In this document: one piece after another, positions 18,271 through 26,428 of the stretch
How positions within the stretch are numbered: the stretch's first letter is position 1
How the letters are laid out: each line of letters begins with the position of its first letter
Source of the DNA: Lentilactobacillus buchneri
GTDB lineage: Bacteria; Bacillota; Bacilli; Lactobacillales; Lactobacillaceae
Direction: 5' to 3'
Assembly: GCF_018314255.1 (NCBI RefSeq)
Contig: NZ_CP073066.1
Span: 1,302,001-1,366,000, forward strand
DNA: 64,000 bases
Program-made: the position numbers and the translations under genes
The notes under the pieces: generated by a model
The model's input: the letters and a program-made list of their open reading frames with translations, nothing else
Told to the model about the DNA's origin: nothing
The model's database searches: none

Positions 18271-19099
18271 TCTTGATTGGGGGAAGACATTGCTCTGTGG
18301 ATAATTTGTTGAATGTCATTCAACGTGTTGTCGTGACTGCTTTCCTCTCGGACCAACAAATAAAAATCACGGGAAAAATGTTCCCCAAGTGATTCAATCG
18401 GAACAGCGGTAGGTAGATCCTTGTCAGACAACAGGGCTTGACCGACACCTTTTGCCACCATTCGACGAATGAGGCCACTATTATTCACATGGATCAGTTT
18501 GGCGGGCTGGACATCGGCTTCACGGAAATACTGTTCGGTATAATAGCCGATTCCCGATCCTGGTTCTCGAGTGATCCAATTGCCGTTGTCCACGCCGGCT
18601 TTGACCAGCTGATCTTTACCGATTGAAATTCGGGAGATGTTCTCGGTAACCAGTGGCTTTTCGATGATCCCGATATCAATCTTGTAGGTTTCTAGCTGGT
18701 TTAAGACGCCCTCGGAGTTGGAGACAGTCACATCAAAATCGAGGGTAGGATCGGCCGTTACCAGAGCACTGGCAATTTTCGCAAACAAGATTCGCGAAAC
18801 GGTTTGCGATATGCCAAAGATCACTTTTTCATTTCCTTTATCACCTAAGCGGGTGATTTGATCGTTGACATCCTGCCAGTTTTTAAGGATCTTGCCTGCT
18901 CGTTTATATAACAGGTTGGCAGCTTCGGTGGGCACAATTTCCCGGCGGCTTTTTCGTTCAAACAATTCGGTGTGCAGCTGCAATTCCAGTTGTTTAATCT
19001 GGTTGGACACCGTTGGTTGCGTGATAAAGAGCTGTTGGGCAGCCAGGAAAAACTGCGGGTTTTGTAGACAACCATGAAGGTTTCCAGGAATTTAAACAT
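18267..19099 (-). pseudogene. LysR-family transcriptional regulator, frameshifted
   Basis: The start at 19099 reads MFKFLETFMVVYKTRSFS, the normal first helix of a LysR winged helix. Near 19044-19050 the frame breaks inside a run of five Ts (minus strand). Skipping back one position restores LAAQQLFITQPTVSNQIKQLE and the rest of a normal LysR protein, with substrate-binding domain (about 280 residues in all). One missing base explains it. A restart at the GTG at 19010 would lack half of the DNA-binding domain. It faces a TDT transporter gene across a LysR-like operator, so the intact protein would regulate that transporter. Either a true pseudogene or a sequencing error in a homopolymer. Confidence 0.85.
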
Positions 19100-19110
19100 A
19101 TTGGCACTCC

Positions 19111-19129
19111 TTATAAATTTGGTTTATAA
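19111..19129. promoter_or_regulatory. LysR-type operator between the LysR gene and TDT transporter
   Basis: TTATAAA, 5 bases, TTTATAA: a 7-5-7 inverted repeat 12 bases from the LysR start codon, in the shared divergent region. It has the size of a LysR recognition half-site pair. Confidence 0.55.
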
Positions 19130-19207
19130 CAAATATTAATACTATCAATTTTATTTATTCTACCATAAATGATATTATTAAGCTCATCTAAGAGAGGAGA
19201 CGACCGT

Positions 19208-20191
19208 ATGAAGTTATTTTTGAAGAAGTTACCTTTACCAATTTGTGGATTAATTCTTGGGATTGCCTCGTTAGGAAACCTGTTTAAGGCAATTGGCTTA
19301 CCAGTGATTGGCAATGTCTGGGGGATTCTTGCCCTGGTTCTGATTTTACTGGTGATCGCAAAGATTGGCGTTCATTTTAAATTAAGTCTGAACGACTTGA
19401 ACGACCCGATTATTGCATCCGTTGCCCCAACCTTCACGATGTCTTTGATGATTATCAGTACATTCCTGAAATCATGGGGGCTTCCAGTATTACCCACAGC
19501 CGTTTGGACGTTCGCAGTGATTTTGCAATTTGTCATTATGGGTTATTTTATCTACCGCCATTTGCTACGTCCGACAGTTGAACTCGATCATGTTTATCCA
19601 AGTTGGTTCGTAACTTTTGTGGGAATCGGAGTGATTCCGGTTACCGCAAATAATTTCATTCCGGCACTTGGGACACCGGTATTGTGGCTGTCTCTTGGGC
19701 TCTACGCAATTCTATTGCCAATTGTCTGCATTCGCTTGCTTCGACGGGAGTTTATGTTTGAAGCAACCTTGCCGCTATTGACGATTATGGCTGCTCCGGC
19801 ATCATTGTGCCTGACCGGTTATCTGTCGATGAATACCAACCCATCGTGGGGATTCGCCTTAGCAATGGTGATCCTGGCTCAAGGGTTGTATTGGGGAACC
19901 CTGACGAAGATCTTTAAATACGTTCGGTTAGCCTTTTACCCCAGTTTCGGGGCCTTTACATTCCCCTTGGTGATTTCTGCCACTGCATTGAATCTGTTTA
20001 ATAACAGTTTCCACTTGGGAAACGGTCTCAACTCAATCATTGGCACGATCGCAAACCTGGAAATCACCCTGGCAACCTTTATGGTCGTCTTTGTGGTGAT
20101 CAAGTATGGCCAATTCCTGGTGAAGCTTGCCACCCAAGCAGTTACGGAAAACAAAATAGCTGCGTCTGAAAATGAAACCACCGTTAAATAA
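19208..20191 (+). CDS. TDT-family transporter (TehA/C4-dicarboxylate type)
   Basis: A 327-residue membrane protein with about ten hydrophobic helices and the TDT pattern near its start (KLPLPICGLILGIASLGNLFK). The family includes the tellurite-resistance protein TehA, the yeast malate carrier Mae1 and SLAC1 anion channels. Here a role in dicarboxylate or anion movement is possible, but the substrate is not shown. The ATG at 19208 follows GAGGAG; the longer frame starts within the promoter region. It is divergent from a LysR gene, the usual arrangement for a regulated transporter. Confidence 0.8.
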   Translation: MKLFLKKLPLPICGLILGIASLGNLFKAIGLPVIGNVWGILALVLILLVIAKIGVHFKLSLNDLNDPIIASVAPTFTMSLMIISTFLKSWGLPVLPTAVWTFAVILQFVIMGYFIYRHLLRPTVELDHVYPSWFVTFVGIGVIPVTANNFIPALGTPVLWLSLGLYAILLPIVCIRLLRREFMFEATLPLLTIMAAPASLCLTGYLSMNTNPSWGFALAMVILAQGLYWGTLTKIFKYVRLAFYPSFGAFTFPLVISATALNLFNNSFHLGNGLNSIIGTIANLEITLATFMVVFVVIKYGQFLVKLATQAVTENKIAASENETTVK

Positions 20192-20204
20192 TTGAATCGA
20201 TACA

Positions 20205-20243
20205 AAAACGGAAACCATGTTTGCAATTGGTTTCCGCTTTTAT
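20205..20243 (+). terminator. intrinsic terminator
   Basis: CGGAAACC/GGTTTCCG stem with flanking A and T runs after the TDT gene. It can also serve the convergent GNAT gene. Confidence 0.85.
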
Positions 20244-20770
20244 TTACATGTTAAAAGCTTTCGAGTACTGAACCATTCCATGAACACCATCCAAGCCGCC
20301 GTCAACCAATGGCTTAGCCATGAAGACATCGTCTGGAACCGGTGTGGGAGACTTGATACCATAATCGCTGGCCTTCTGATAACCAAAGCGAGGATAGTAA
20401 TCCGGCCAGCCGGTCACAACGGTGAATTGATAGCCAAGGTTGATTGCCCGATTATCGAGTTCGCCATAATCAAACTGCCAACACCGGATTTTTGCGATCC
20501 GGGTTCAACAGCCAAAGGTGCTAATACCAACCCTGTGGATGCTTTGGCACCATCGACAACCTTGACTTCACTCAGCAAGCCATAGCCAACCAAGTGAATC
20601 CCATTTTCGGCCACGACTTCCAATCGTTTTTGGTAAATGGGCTCTTTCCGAATCTTATCAACCAATTCGGCTTCATTCCGATAGCCATTGGCGGTGTTGG
20701 CAAATGCTGTTCGAATTAAGTTACTGACGTTTGAATAGTCACTTTGACGAATTGTTCTAATCATCAGCAT
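20244..20770 (-). pseudogene. GNAT-family N-acetyltransferase, frameshifted
   Basis: The first frame begins MLMIRTIRQSDYSNV (GGAGGG 7 bases upstream) and runs through the acetyl-CoA loop region LAVEPGSQKSGVGSLIM. Near 20460-20468 the frame breaks. A different frame then continues with ELDNRAINLGYQFTVVTGW, PDYYPRFGYQKASDYGI and an end at KAFNM, exactly the second half of a YhbS-like GNAT domain. A single missing base accounts for the break. The intact protein would be about 175 residues and acetylate an amine. Confidence 0.85.
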
Positions 20771-20809
20771 GCAGCAGCCCTCCGTTTCAACTTATGTATT
20801 AAAATAATC

Positions 20810-20989
20810 TCATTTTTTGTTATCCGTATGAGAAATGTATGTTGCTGCAGCATAACAGACAATCAAGATAACCAATCCAACACTCACCAATGGCACAGCG
20901 ACAGTTCGATTACCCATGATTAAGAAAATCACGGCAGCGATACACATCACCATCGAAATTAACCCGGCAAAACCAATTAATGCCCGCAT
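20810..20989 (-). CDS. small two-span membrane protein, hypothetical
   Basis: A 59-residue frame, MRALIGFAGLISMVMCIAAV..., with two hydrophobic helices joined by MGNRTVAVP and a polar end HTDNKK. GGAGGTGAATTG before the ATG is a strong ribosome site, which makes it a believable gene. It lies upstream of and in line with the GNAT gene. Confidence 0.65.
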   Translation of the reverse strand: MRALIGFAGLISMVMCIAAVIFLIMGNRTVAVPLVSVGLVILIVCYAAATYISHTDNKK

Positions 20990-21139
20990 TCAATTCACCT
21001 CCAATCAATCTAACTGATACATCGAGTATACCGAAATCGACCACCAATTACAAAAGTTCTCAAAAATTTTTAAGCCGCTCAACCCCTTGATAAAATGGCA
21101 TTTTCATGAGACTGCTCTCATAAAAGTGTAAAAAAGTTG

Positions 21140-21169
21140 TTGACAGTTTCTCCGTTCATGAGCTATAGT
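21140..21169 (+). promoter_or_regulatory. promoter of T-box transcript
   Basis: TTGACA, 18 bases, TATAGT. The RNA would begin near 21176, just before the T-box leader. Confidence 0.7.
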
Positions 21170-21175
21170 TCATGC

Positions 21176-21455
21176 AACATCTAAATACGACTAATTGATT
21201 TGGTCCGATGGATTAGATTTACAGCCTTACCAAGAGAGTGCCTGGTTGGTGTGAGGGCATTAAGACTATGAATTGAAAGATCGAGCAAAATAAGTTCACT
21301 TTTCGAGGTGGAATGGTAGCACCCATTAACGTGCCGGCGTATCGGATTTTTCCCGTACGCTTCGAGGAGTTGTTTGTGAAGACAACTCAAATTAAGGTGG
21401 TACCACGTTGAACTTAACGTCCTTTGGTTTTGATAACCAAGGGGCGTTTTTTTAG
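21176..21455 (+). promoter_or_regulatory. T-box leader upstream of dehydrogenase-aminotransferase operon
   Basis: The T-box core AAGGTGGTACCACG lies at 21393-21406 within the antiterminator TTAAG..CTTAA. It is followed by a strong terminator (AACGTCCTTTGGTT and partner, then seven Ts, to about 21453). Upstream are a distal stem I (AGAGAGTGCC...GGTGTGAGGGCATT) and a stem III hairpin GAGTTGT/ACAACTC. The bulge carries TGGT, which reads the ACCA end of an uncharged tRNA. I could not assign the specifier codon with confidence, so the sensed amino acid is open. Confidence 0.88.
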
Positions 21456-21469
21456 TCGGATTTGTTTGT

Positions 21470-21586
21470 AGTGAGCGGAGTCAGGCGGTTAGAAACCGGA
21501 GCATAAGTCTCCTTGGACAAGAATTCCTGGTTTTGGAATTTTTGGGCAAGGTGCTTATGCGTAGGTTTCTGCCTGACGCAGCTGTC
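21470..21586. repeat. palindromic intergenic element, family A copy in T-box operon leader
   Basis: A long imperfect hairpin reads GTCAGGC, AGAAACC, GCATAAG, CCTTG, GAATTCC up one side and GGAAT, CAAGG, CTTATGC, GGTTTCT, GCCTGAC down the other. Its ends AGTGAGCGGAG..GGTTAG..GAGCAT match the reverse complement of the 9432 copy at the constant positions. It lies between the T-box terminator and the first start codon, thus inside the mRNA leader. Confidence 0.7.
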
Positions 21587-21615
21587 CTAAATAAAAAATA
21601 AAAGGAGTGGTCATT

Positions 21616-22632
21616 ATGAAGTACGGTATTATTGGCGCAGGAGCAATGGGAGTTAGGTATGGCGTAATGTTACAAGAGAATGCCGGGGTCGACGTTGATT
21701 TCATCGACACTTGGGAGCCAAACGTTGAGAAGATCCGCGAACAAGGCGGTGTCACTGTCGCTCGTGACCACGAAAACCGACGCATTGTTCCAATCAACAT
21801 CTACTATCCAGAAGAATATAAAGGTCACCCGGATGTTTGGATTGTTTTCAAGAAGCAGATGCAGTTAGCTGAAGAATTAGAGCGCGATAATAAGGCCGGT
21901 ATCTTTCATGATGATCAATATGTCTTTTCTGCAATGAATGGAATGGGCCACTTTGAAAAGATTGCCAAGTATTTCCCTAAAGATAACATTATCTGTGGGA
22001 CTGCGATGATTGCCACTCGAATGGATGGCCCAGCTGATATTGATTTCATGGGGGCTGAAGGTGACGAGGTCATGCACATGGCTCGTTACAACAACGAAAA
22101 GCCGGACACCAAGACTCAAGCGATCTTCGACGACTTCACCAATGCCAAATTAGGACCGGTCTTCGCCGACGAATGGATGGGCATGTGCATGTCCAAAGTT
22201 GTTTTCAACGCTGTGACGAACACATTATGTACAATGTTTGAAATGCAAATGGGCCAGTTCATCGAGTATCCGGGTGTTCGAAAGATGTCGCAGCAATTAT
22301 TCGATGAAGCCTATGACGCTTGTGAGCGGGCCGGAATTTATCTTATCGCCACTCGTCAGGAACAGGTTGATTCAGTCATTAGTGTCAGCAAGGAATACAA
22401 ATATCATTATCCATCAATGTATCAAGATTTCTCAAAGGGCCGACCAACTGAAGTTGATTACATTAACGGCTACATTGCCAAAATTGGTCGTGAACACGAC
22501 TACGTTTGCCGAACCCACGAGTTTGTGGTTCAAGAAGTTCACATGGCAGAAATGATGCGGAAATACCACAAACCGCAAACGAACGTGGCAGATCAAAATG
22601 ATGACACACAAAAGGCAGGTGTTCGCGTATGA
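21616..22632 (+). CDS. ketopantoate reductase (PanE/ApbA) family 2-ketoacid dehydrogenase
   Basis: A 338-residue NAD(P)-dependent dehydrogenase. The N-terminus MKYGIIGAGAMGVRYGVML is the Rossmann loop, and the helical C-terminal domain holds KVVFNAVTNTLCTMFEM, where PanE has its conserved catalytic Lys and Asn. Homologues include both true ketopantoate reductases and D-2-hydroxyacid dehydrogenases of branched or aromatic ketoacids, as in lactococci. Because it overlaps an aminotransferase gene and is under T-box control, amino-acid-derived 2-ketoacid reduction is more likely than pantothenate synthesis. The ATG at 21616 follows AAAGGAG. Confidence 0.85.
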   Translation: MKYGIIGAGAMGVRYGVMLQENAGVDVDFIDTWEPNVEKIREQGGVTVARDHENRRIVPINIYYPEEYKGHPDVWIVFKKQMQLAEELERDNKAGIFHDDQYVFSAMNGMGHFEKIAKYFPKDNIICGTAMIATRMDGPADIDFMGAEGDEVMHMARYNNEKPDTKTQAIFDDFTNAKLGPVFADEWMGMCMSKVVFNAVTNTLCTMFEMQMGQFIEYPGVRKMSQQLFDEAYDACERAGIYLIATRQEQVDSVISVSKEYKYHYPSMYQDFSKGRPTEVDYINGYIAKIGREHDYVCRTHEFVVQEVHMAEMMRKYHKPQTNVADQNDDTQKAGVRV

Positions 22633-23843
22633 GTTTCCGATTTTCAGAACGAGTTCCCAAAAACGATAGCGATCCGGTCGGCGATATATTAAAAGTCGCC
22701 GGCAGCCCAGATGTGATTTCCTTTGCTGGCGGGTTACCCGCCCCTGAATTATTTCCCATTGAGGCCTTAAAGAAAGTGACCAATGAGGTGTTCGATGAGA
22801 GTGGTCGGGAAGCATTACAGTATTCTTCTGCTATTGGTTATCCTGCCTTACGTGAGCAAATTGCCCAACGCATGAACAGGCAGGGCATCAAAGCCACTGC
22901 GGATAATATAATGATTACAACCGGTTCGCAACAGTCGATCGACATCACCGCTAAAATGTTTGTCAATCCTGGTGATACAGTGATCGTCGAGAAGCCGACC
23001 TACCTTTGTGCCTTAGATGTTTTCCGCAGTTATGGTGCCCATATTGTCGGTGTGGAAATGGATGAAGACGGCATGCGGATGGATCAACTGGAAAAGGCCG
23101 TTGCTGCTAATCCCAACACCAAATTTATTTACACGATCCCGAATTTCCAAAATCCAACTGGTCGAACCATGTCGGCTGAACGTCGTGAACAAATGATTGA
23201 GATTGCCAACAAGTACGACATCATGATCATGGAAGATGATCCTTATGGGGCCATCCGGTTTGCCGGCGACGACATTGAACCGGTCAAGTTTTATGATAAT
23301 GAAGAGCGGGTAATTTACTTAAGTACCTTCTCGAAAATCTTAGCTCCTGGATTAAGATTAGGCTGGATCGTGATGAACAAAGACTTAATGCCTAAATATA
23401 GTGTGATGAAACAATCCGCAGATGTTCATTCGGATAATTTAACCCAACACATTGTTGCTAAATTTATGGCTGAATATAACATTGACGAGCATGTCAATAA
23501 GATTCGCAAAGTTTATCGCAAACGTGAAAATGTGATGATGGCAGCCATCGAGAAGTATTTCCCAGCCGGCGTCAACTATAGTCACCCACAAGGCGGCCTG
23601 TTCATTTGGGTCGAAGTGCCGGGAGATGTTGATACCATTAAATTATTCAACACCTGCATTAAGCACAACGTCGCCTTTGTACCAGGTGAACCATTTTATC
23701 CTGACAAGGTCACTCCTGGAACCTTCAGATTAAACTATTCCAACATGTCTGAAGAACAGATTCAAACCGGGATTGAGCGCTTAGGCAGTGCGATTAAAGA
23801 AACAATTGACCAAAATCAAACCACTCGTGTGGCTCAGCACTAA
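22629..23843 (+). CDS. PLP-dependent aminotransferase, 2-aminoadipate/aromatic type
   Basis: A 404-residue fold-type I aminotransferase of the LysN/MocR-like subgroup: FAGGLPAPELFP, ALQYSSAIGYPALREQIA, ITTGSQQSIDI, YTIPNFQNPTG, and YLSTFSKILAPGLRLGW with the PLP Lys in SK. The subgroup transfers amino groups from aminoadipate, aromatic and branched amino acids. It overlaps the preceding dehydrogenase by 4 bases (ATGA), so the two probably act in sequence: amino acid to 2-ketoacid to 2-hydroxyacid, or the reverse. Confidence 0.92.
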   Translation: MSFRFSERVPKNDSDPVGDILKVAGSPDVISFAGGLPAPELFPIEALKKVTNEVFDESGREALQYSSAIGYPALREQIAQRMNRQGIKATADNIMITTGSQQSIDITAKMFVNPGDTVIVEKPTYLCALDVFRSYGAHIVGVEMDEDGMRMDQLEKAVAANPNTKFIYTIPNFQNPTGRTMSAERREQMIEIANKYDIMIMEDDPYGAIRFAGDDIEPVKFYDNEERVIYLSTFSKILAPGLRLGWIVMNKDLMPKYSVMKQSADVHSDNLTQHIVAKFMAEYNIDEHVNKIRKVYRKRENVMMAAIEKYFPAGVNYSHPQGGLFIWVEVPGDVDTIKLFNTCIKHNVAFVPGEPFYPDKVTPGTFRLNYSNMSEEQIQTGIERLGSAIKETIDQNQTTRVAQH

Positions 23844-23997
23844 CTTAGAAGCAATTAAGGAGGTTGATACCAGCATTTGGATTAAATAATCCGACCAACT
23901 CAGAGATTTGGATGACATAGTGAGAAGTAGAAATGCTTCCAGGGGAAACCTGACACATAGTATAGAAGAAATCGAAAATAATGATGAAATGAAATGG

Positions 23998-24026
23998 AAG
24001 TTCCTGCAGGCGTGCGGGAACTTTTT
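23998..24026 (+). terminator. intrinsic terminator
   Basis: A stem of AAGTTCC(T)GC and GC(G)GGAACTT followed by TTTTTT. It ends the aminotransferase operon. The 150 bases before it contain no convincing gene; an AAGGAGG at 23857 leads only to an 18-codon frame. Confidence 0.8.
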
Positions 24027-24098
24027 TGTACATAAGCTTCATTTAAGCTCGCCACAGTAAACTATGTCCATCAATCATAAATGAACGGAGGAATGCAT

Positions 24099-24566
24099 AT
24101 GGATATTTTGAAAATGGATGCAACCGATTACTGGGAAGACTTTATGCGTCGCAGCCGCACCCAGAAAACTAATTTTGAAACTTGGTCGTTTACCAACCGG
24201 CCCAATTCAACTGATATGTTGGTTGAAATGGTAGTTCGTGGACAGAAGACCGCTGCCAGCTCCTGGTTTGATTTTTATGATGCCGACCAGGTGGTGCCAA
24301 AGGTCGGCGACTATCGGATGTTACTCAAGCGGAATGGCGATCCGGCCTGCATTGTTCAGCTAAAAGTTGTCGAGGTTGTCCCATTCAAATGGGTATCTCA
24401 AGAACACGCCTATTTGGAAGGCGAAGGGAATCGTTCGCTGAAATATTGGCGGCAACTCCACAAACAGCTTTTCCGGAAGCAAGCCAAGATTCGTGGCAAG
24501 TCGTTTTCACTGGAAAGCCCCGTTGTCTGCGAAGTATTTGAGGTCATTGATACCCCACAAATTTAA
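24099..24566 (+). CDS. ASCH domain-containing protein
   Basis: About 155 residues forming a PUA-like ASCH beta barrel: MVVRGQKTAASSWF, PKVGDYRMLLKRNGDPACIVQLKVVEVVPF and an acidic GEGNRSLKYW region are the typical elements. ASCH proteins bind RNA or hydrolyse modified nucleosides (N4-acetylcytidine amidohydrolases in one subgroup). The exact role is unknown. The ATG at 24099 lies 8 bases from GGAGG; in-frame ATGs at 24081 and 24093 are worse placed. Confidence 0.8.
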   Translation: MDILKMDATDYWEDFMRRSRTQKTNFETWSFTNRPNSTDMLVEMVVRGQKTAASSWFDFYDADQVVPKVGDYRMLLKRNGDPACIVQLKVVEVVPFKWVSQEHAYLEGEGNRSLKYWRQLHKQLFRKQAKIRGKSFSLESPVVCEVFEVIDTPQI

Positions 24567-24645
24567 TTGTCGATGCTCCCCGATAAATGGTAGTATATTA
24601 GTTGCGAGTTAATTCGACTATACGACTTTTTGAGGGGGCAACACC

Positions 24646-26043
24646 GTGGATTCCACTGTTAATGAACAAAATGAGAACGCCCAAAAGCATCCATTCCTGG
24701 TGATTACCGTCGTGGCATTCATGACCTTTATGGGAGTGCTGACTGAAACATCGATGAACGTTACCTTCCCAACTTTGATGGACCAGTTCAACATTTCCCT
24801 GCCCACCGTTCAATGGGTCACCACGGGGTATCTGCTGATGGTGGCGCTATTGACGATTACCTCAGCCTTTTTGAAACGGCGGTTCACCAACAAACAGCTC
24901 TTTGTGTCAGCAGCACTGCTGTTCATTGCCGGGGATGTGATGTGCGGTTTGGCGCCAAATTATTGGACGCTACTGGTGGGGCGCTTGGTCCAGGCGGGAT
25001 GTGTTGGCCTGACGGGACCACTAATGAATAACATTATTTTAGACGTCGTTCCCGCCCACAAATTGGGAACCTATATGGGGATGGCCAACTTGATCGTCTT
25101 GGTTGCACCAGCGTTGGGGCCAATGTTCGGCGGGGCGGTCGTGTCATTTGCCAGCTGGCGGATGATTTTTTGGATCACCGTGCCGATTACCCTGGTTCTG
25201 TTGCTGTTGGGGATCTTCATTATCAAGCAGTATACGCCGACCGAACACTATGAGTTTGACTGGCTGCGGTTCGGTGTGCTGGCGTTAGCAATGATTACCC
25301 TGCTCATGGGCTTTAATATTGTGGGCCAGCGTGGGTTTTTAGTTAAATTCATCTGCTACATGGTGGTCAGTGCCGCTTCATTTTGCTTGTTCGGCTGGCT
25401 GTCAAAATCCAGTCACAAAGCATTATTCAAACTGTCCGTCTTCAAACGACCGGTATTTCTGTTTAGTTTTCTACCCTATGTTTTTCTGCAGTATTCAAAC
25501 ATCGGCCTGAACTTCATGCTGCCAAGTTATGTGCAGATTGTGAACAGCGCCAGTGCCTTTATCGCTGGGCTGATTTTGCTGCCCGGGAGTGTCCTAAATG
25601 GATTGGGACAGCCGATTTATGGATGGATGTTGGACCGATTTGGCGGCAAACTACCTCTTTATCTGGGGAATTCGCTGTTTCTCGTTCCAATTGTGATTAT
25701 GATGGTAATGGGTCAACAAATGTCCGTTTTGGTGATTACCATTCTGTACACGGTTTACGCAACGGGCCGTTCGATGGCGTTTGGCAATAGCATGGCCTAT
25801 GGCTTGAAACATTTGCCAAAAGATGAACAGAAGGATGCCAATGCCATATACGGCACCGGAAATATGTTGGCGGGATCGCTTGGAACAACGGTCATTGCGA
25901 CTATGATGACCTCGGTACACATCTACACCCTGTCTTATGTGCAAAACATCGTCGTCGGCAGCCGGTTGGCATTTGGGATGTTGGCTTTGCTTGGGCTGGT
26001 TAACTTTTTCCTGTTTAGGAAGTTGTTTAAGAGCGGCAAGTAG
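24646..26043 (+). CDS. MFS multidrug transporter, DHA2-like
   Basis: A 465-residue major facilitator with about 12-14 helices. The family pattern is seen in VAFMTFMGVLTETSMNVTFPTLM (motif D region), GRLVQAGCVGLTGPLMNNI (TM4 arginine motif B) and VAPALGPMFGGAVV (motif C of drug exporters). It starts at a GTG with GAGGGGG 8 bases upstream; no ATG fits. Monocistronic, with TTGTCG-18-TAGTAT about 40 bases upstream as possible promoter. Probable proton-coupled drug export; substrate unknown. Confidence 0.9.
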   Translation: MDSTVNEQNENAQKHPFLVITVVAFMTFMGVLTETSMNVTFPTLMDQFNISLPTVQWVTTGYLLMVALLTITSAFLKRRFTNKQLFVSAALLFIAGDVMCGLAPNYWTLLVGRLVQAGCVGLTGPLMNNIILDVVPAHKLGTYMGMANLIVLVAPALGPMFGGAVVSFASWRMIFWITVPITLVLLLLGIFIIKQYTPTEHYEFDWLRFGVLALAMITLLMGFNIVGQRGFLVKFICYMVVSAASFCLFGWLSKSSHKALFKLSVFKRPVFLFSFLPYVFLQYSNIGLNFMLPSYVQIVNSASAFIAGLILLPGSVLNGLGQPIYGWMLDRFGGKLPLYLGNSLFLVPIVIMMVMGQQMSVLVITILYTVYATGRSMAFGNSMAYGLKHLPKDEQKDANAIYGTGNMLAGSLGTTVIATMMTSVHIYTLSYVQNIVVGSRLAFGMLALLGLVNFFLFRKLFKSGK

Positions 26044-26080
26044 GGATGTAACAACCTGTAATTTTTGATATCCTTAAATC

Positions 26081-26233
26081 ATGAAACTCAAGACTAAAAA
26101 TCTAATAATCACCATTGCTTTGCTTATCTTGGCCGGCCTCACTGCATATTTTGGTCACTATCGGTCTGCAATGGGAAACGTGATCTCTATTCCTGTCCTA
26201 GTAATTCTTGTTACTTGGAGAGACAAAACATAA
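26081..26233 (+). CDS. small membrane protein, hypothetical
   Basis: A 50-codon frame MKLKTKNLIITIALLILAG... with one or two hydrophobic stretches and a basic end WRDKT. It sits between the MFS gene and a terminator that begins 13 bases after its stop. No clear ribosome site is present, so it may not be translated. Confidence 0.35.
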   Translation: MKLKTKNLIITIALLILAGLTAYFGHYRSAMGNVISIPVLVILVTWRDKT

Positions 26234-26245
26234 ATCCGCGCAAGT

Positions 26246-26279
26246 AGTTACCTTACGTAAATCTAAGGTAACTTTTTTA
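26246..26279 (+). terminator. intrinsic terminator
   Basis: Perfect 10-bp stem AGTTACCTTA/TAAGGTAACT with 8-base loop and six Ts. Confidence 0.9.
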
Positions 26280-26428
26280 TTTTGTCTTGCGTCATATCTG
26301 AATATTCAGTGACGGTAATTTTGACAAAGAAAGCCCAATGTCTGATAATTATGGCTGAGAAACAGTTGAACGGATCAAACTCTGTCACAGAATAAGATGT
26401 GATAAACCAACAAGTTGAGGGGTCGAAG

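Noticed and set aside
20217..20585. Plus-strand frame opposite the GNAT gene
   Set aside because: Shadow of the frameshifted acetyltransferase; no ribosome site or family.
23857..23997. AAGGAGG followed by a short frame, or a second leader RNA
   Set aside because: The frame is 18 codons long and starts without spacing; no T-box or riboswitch core is present.
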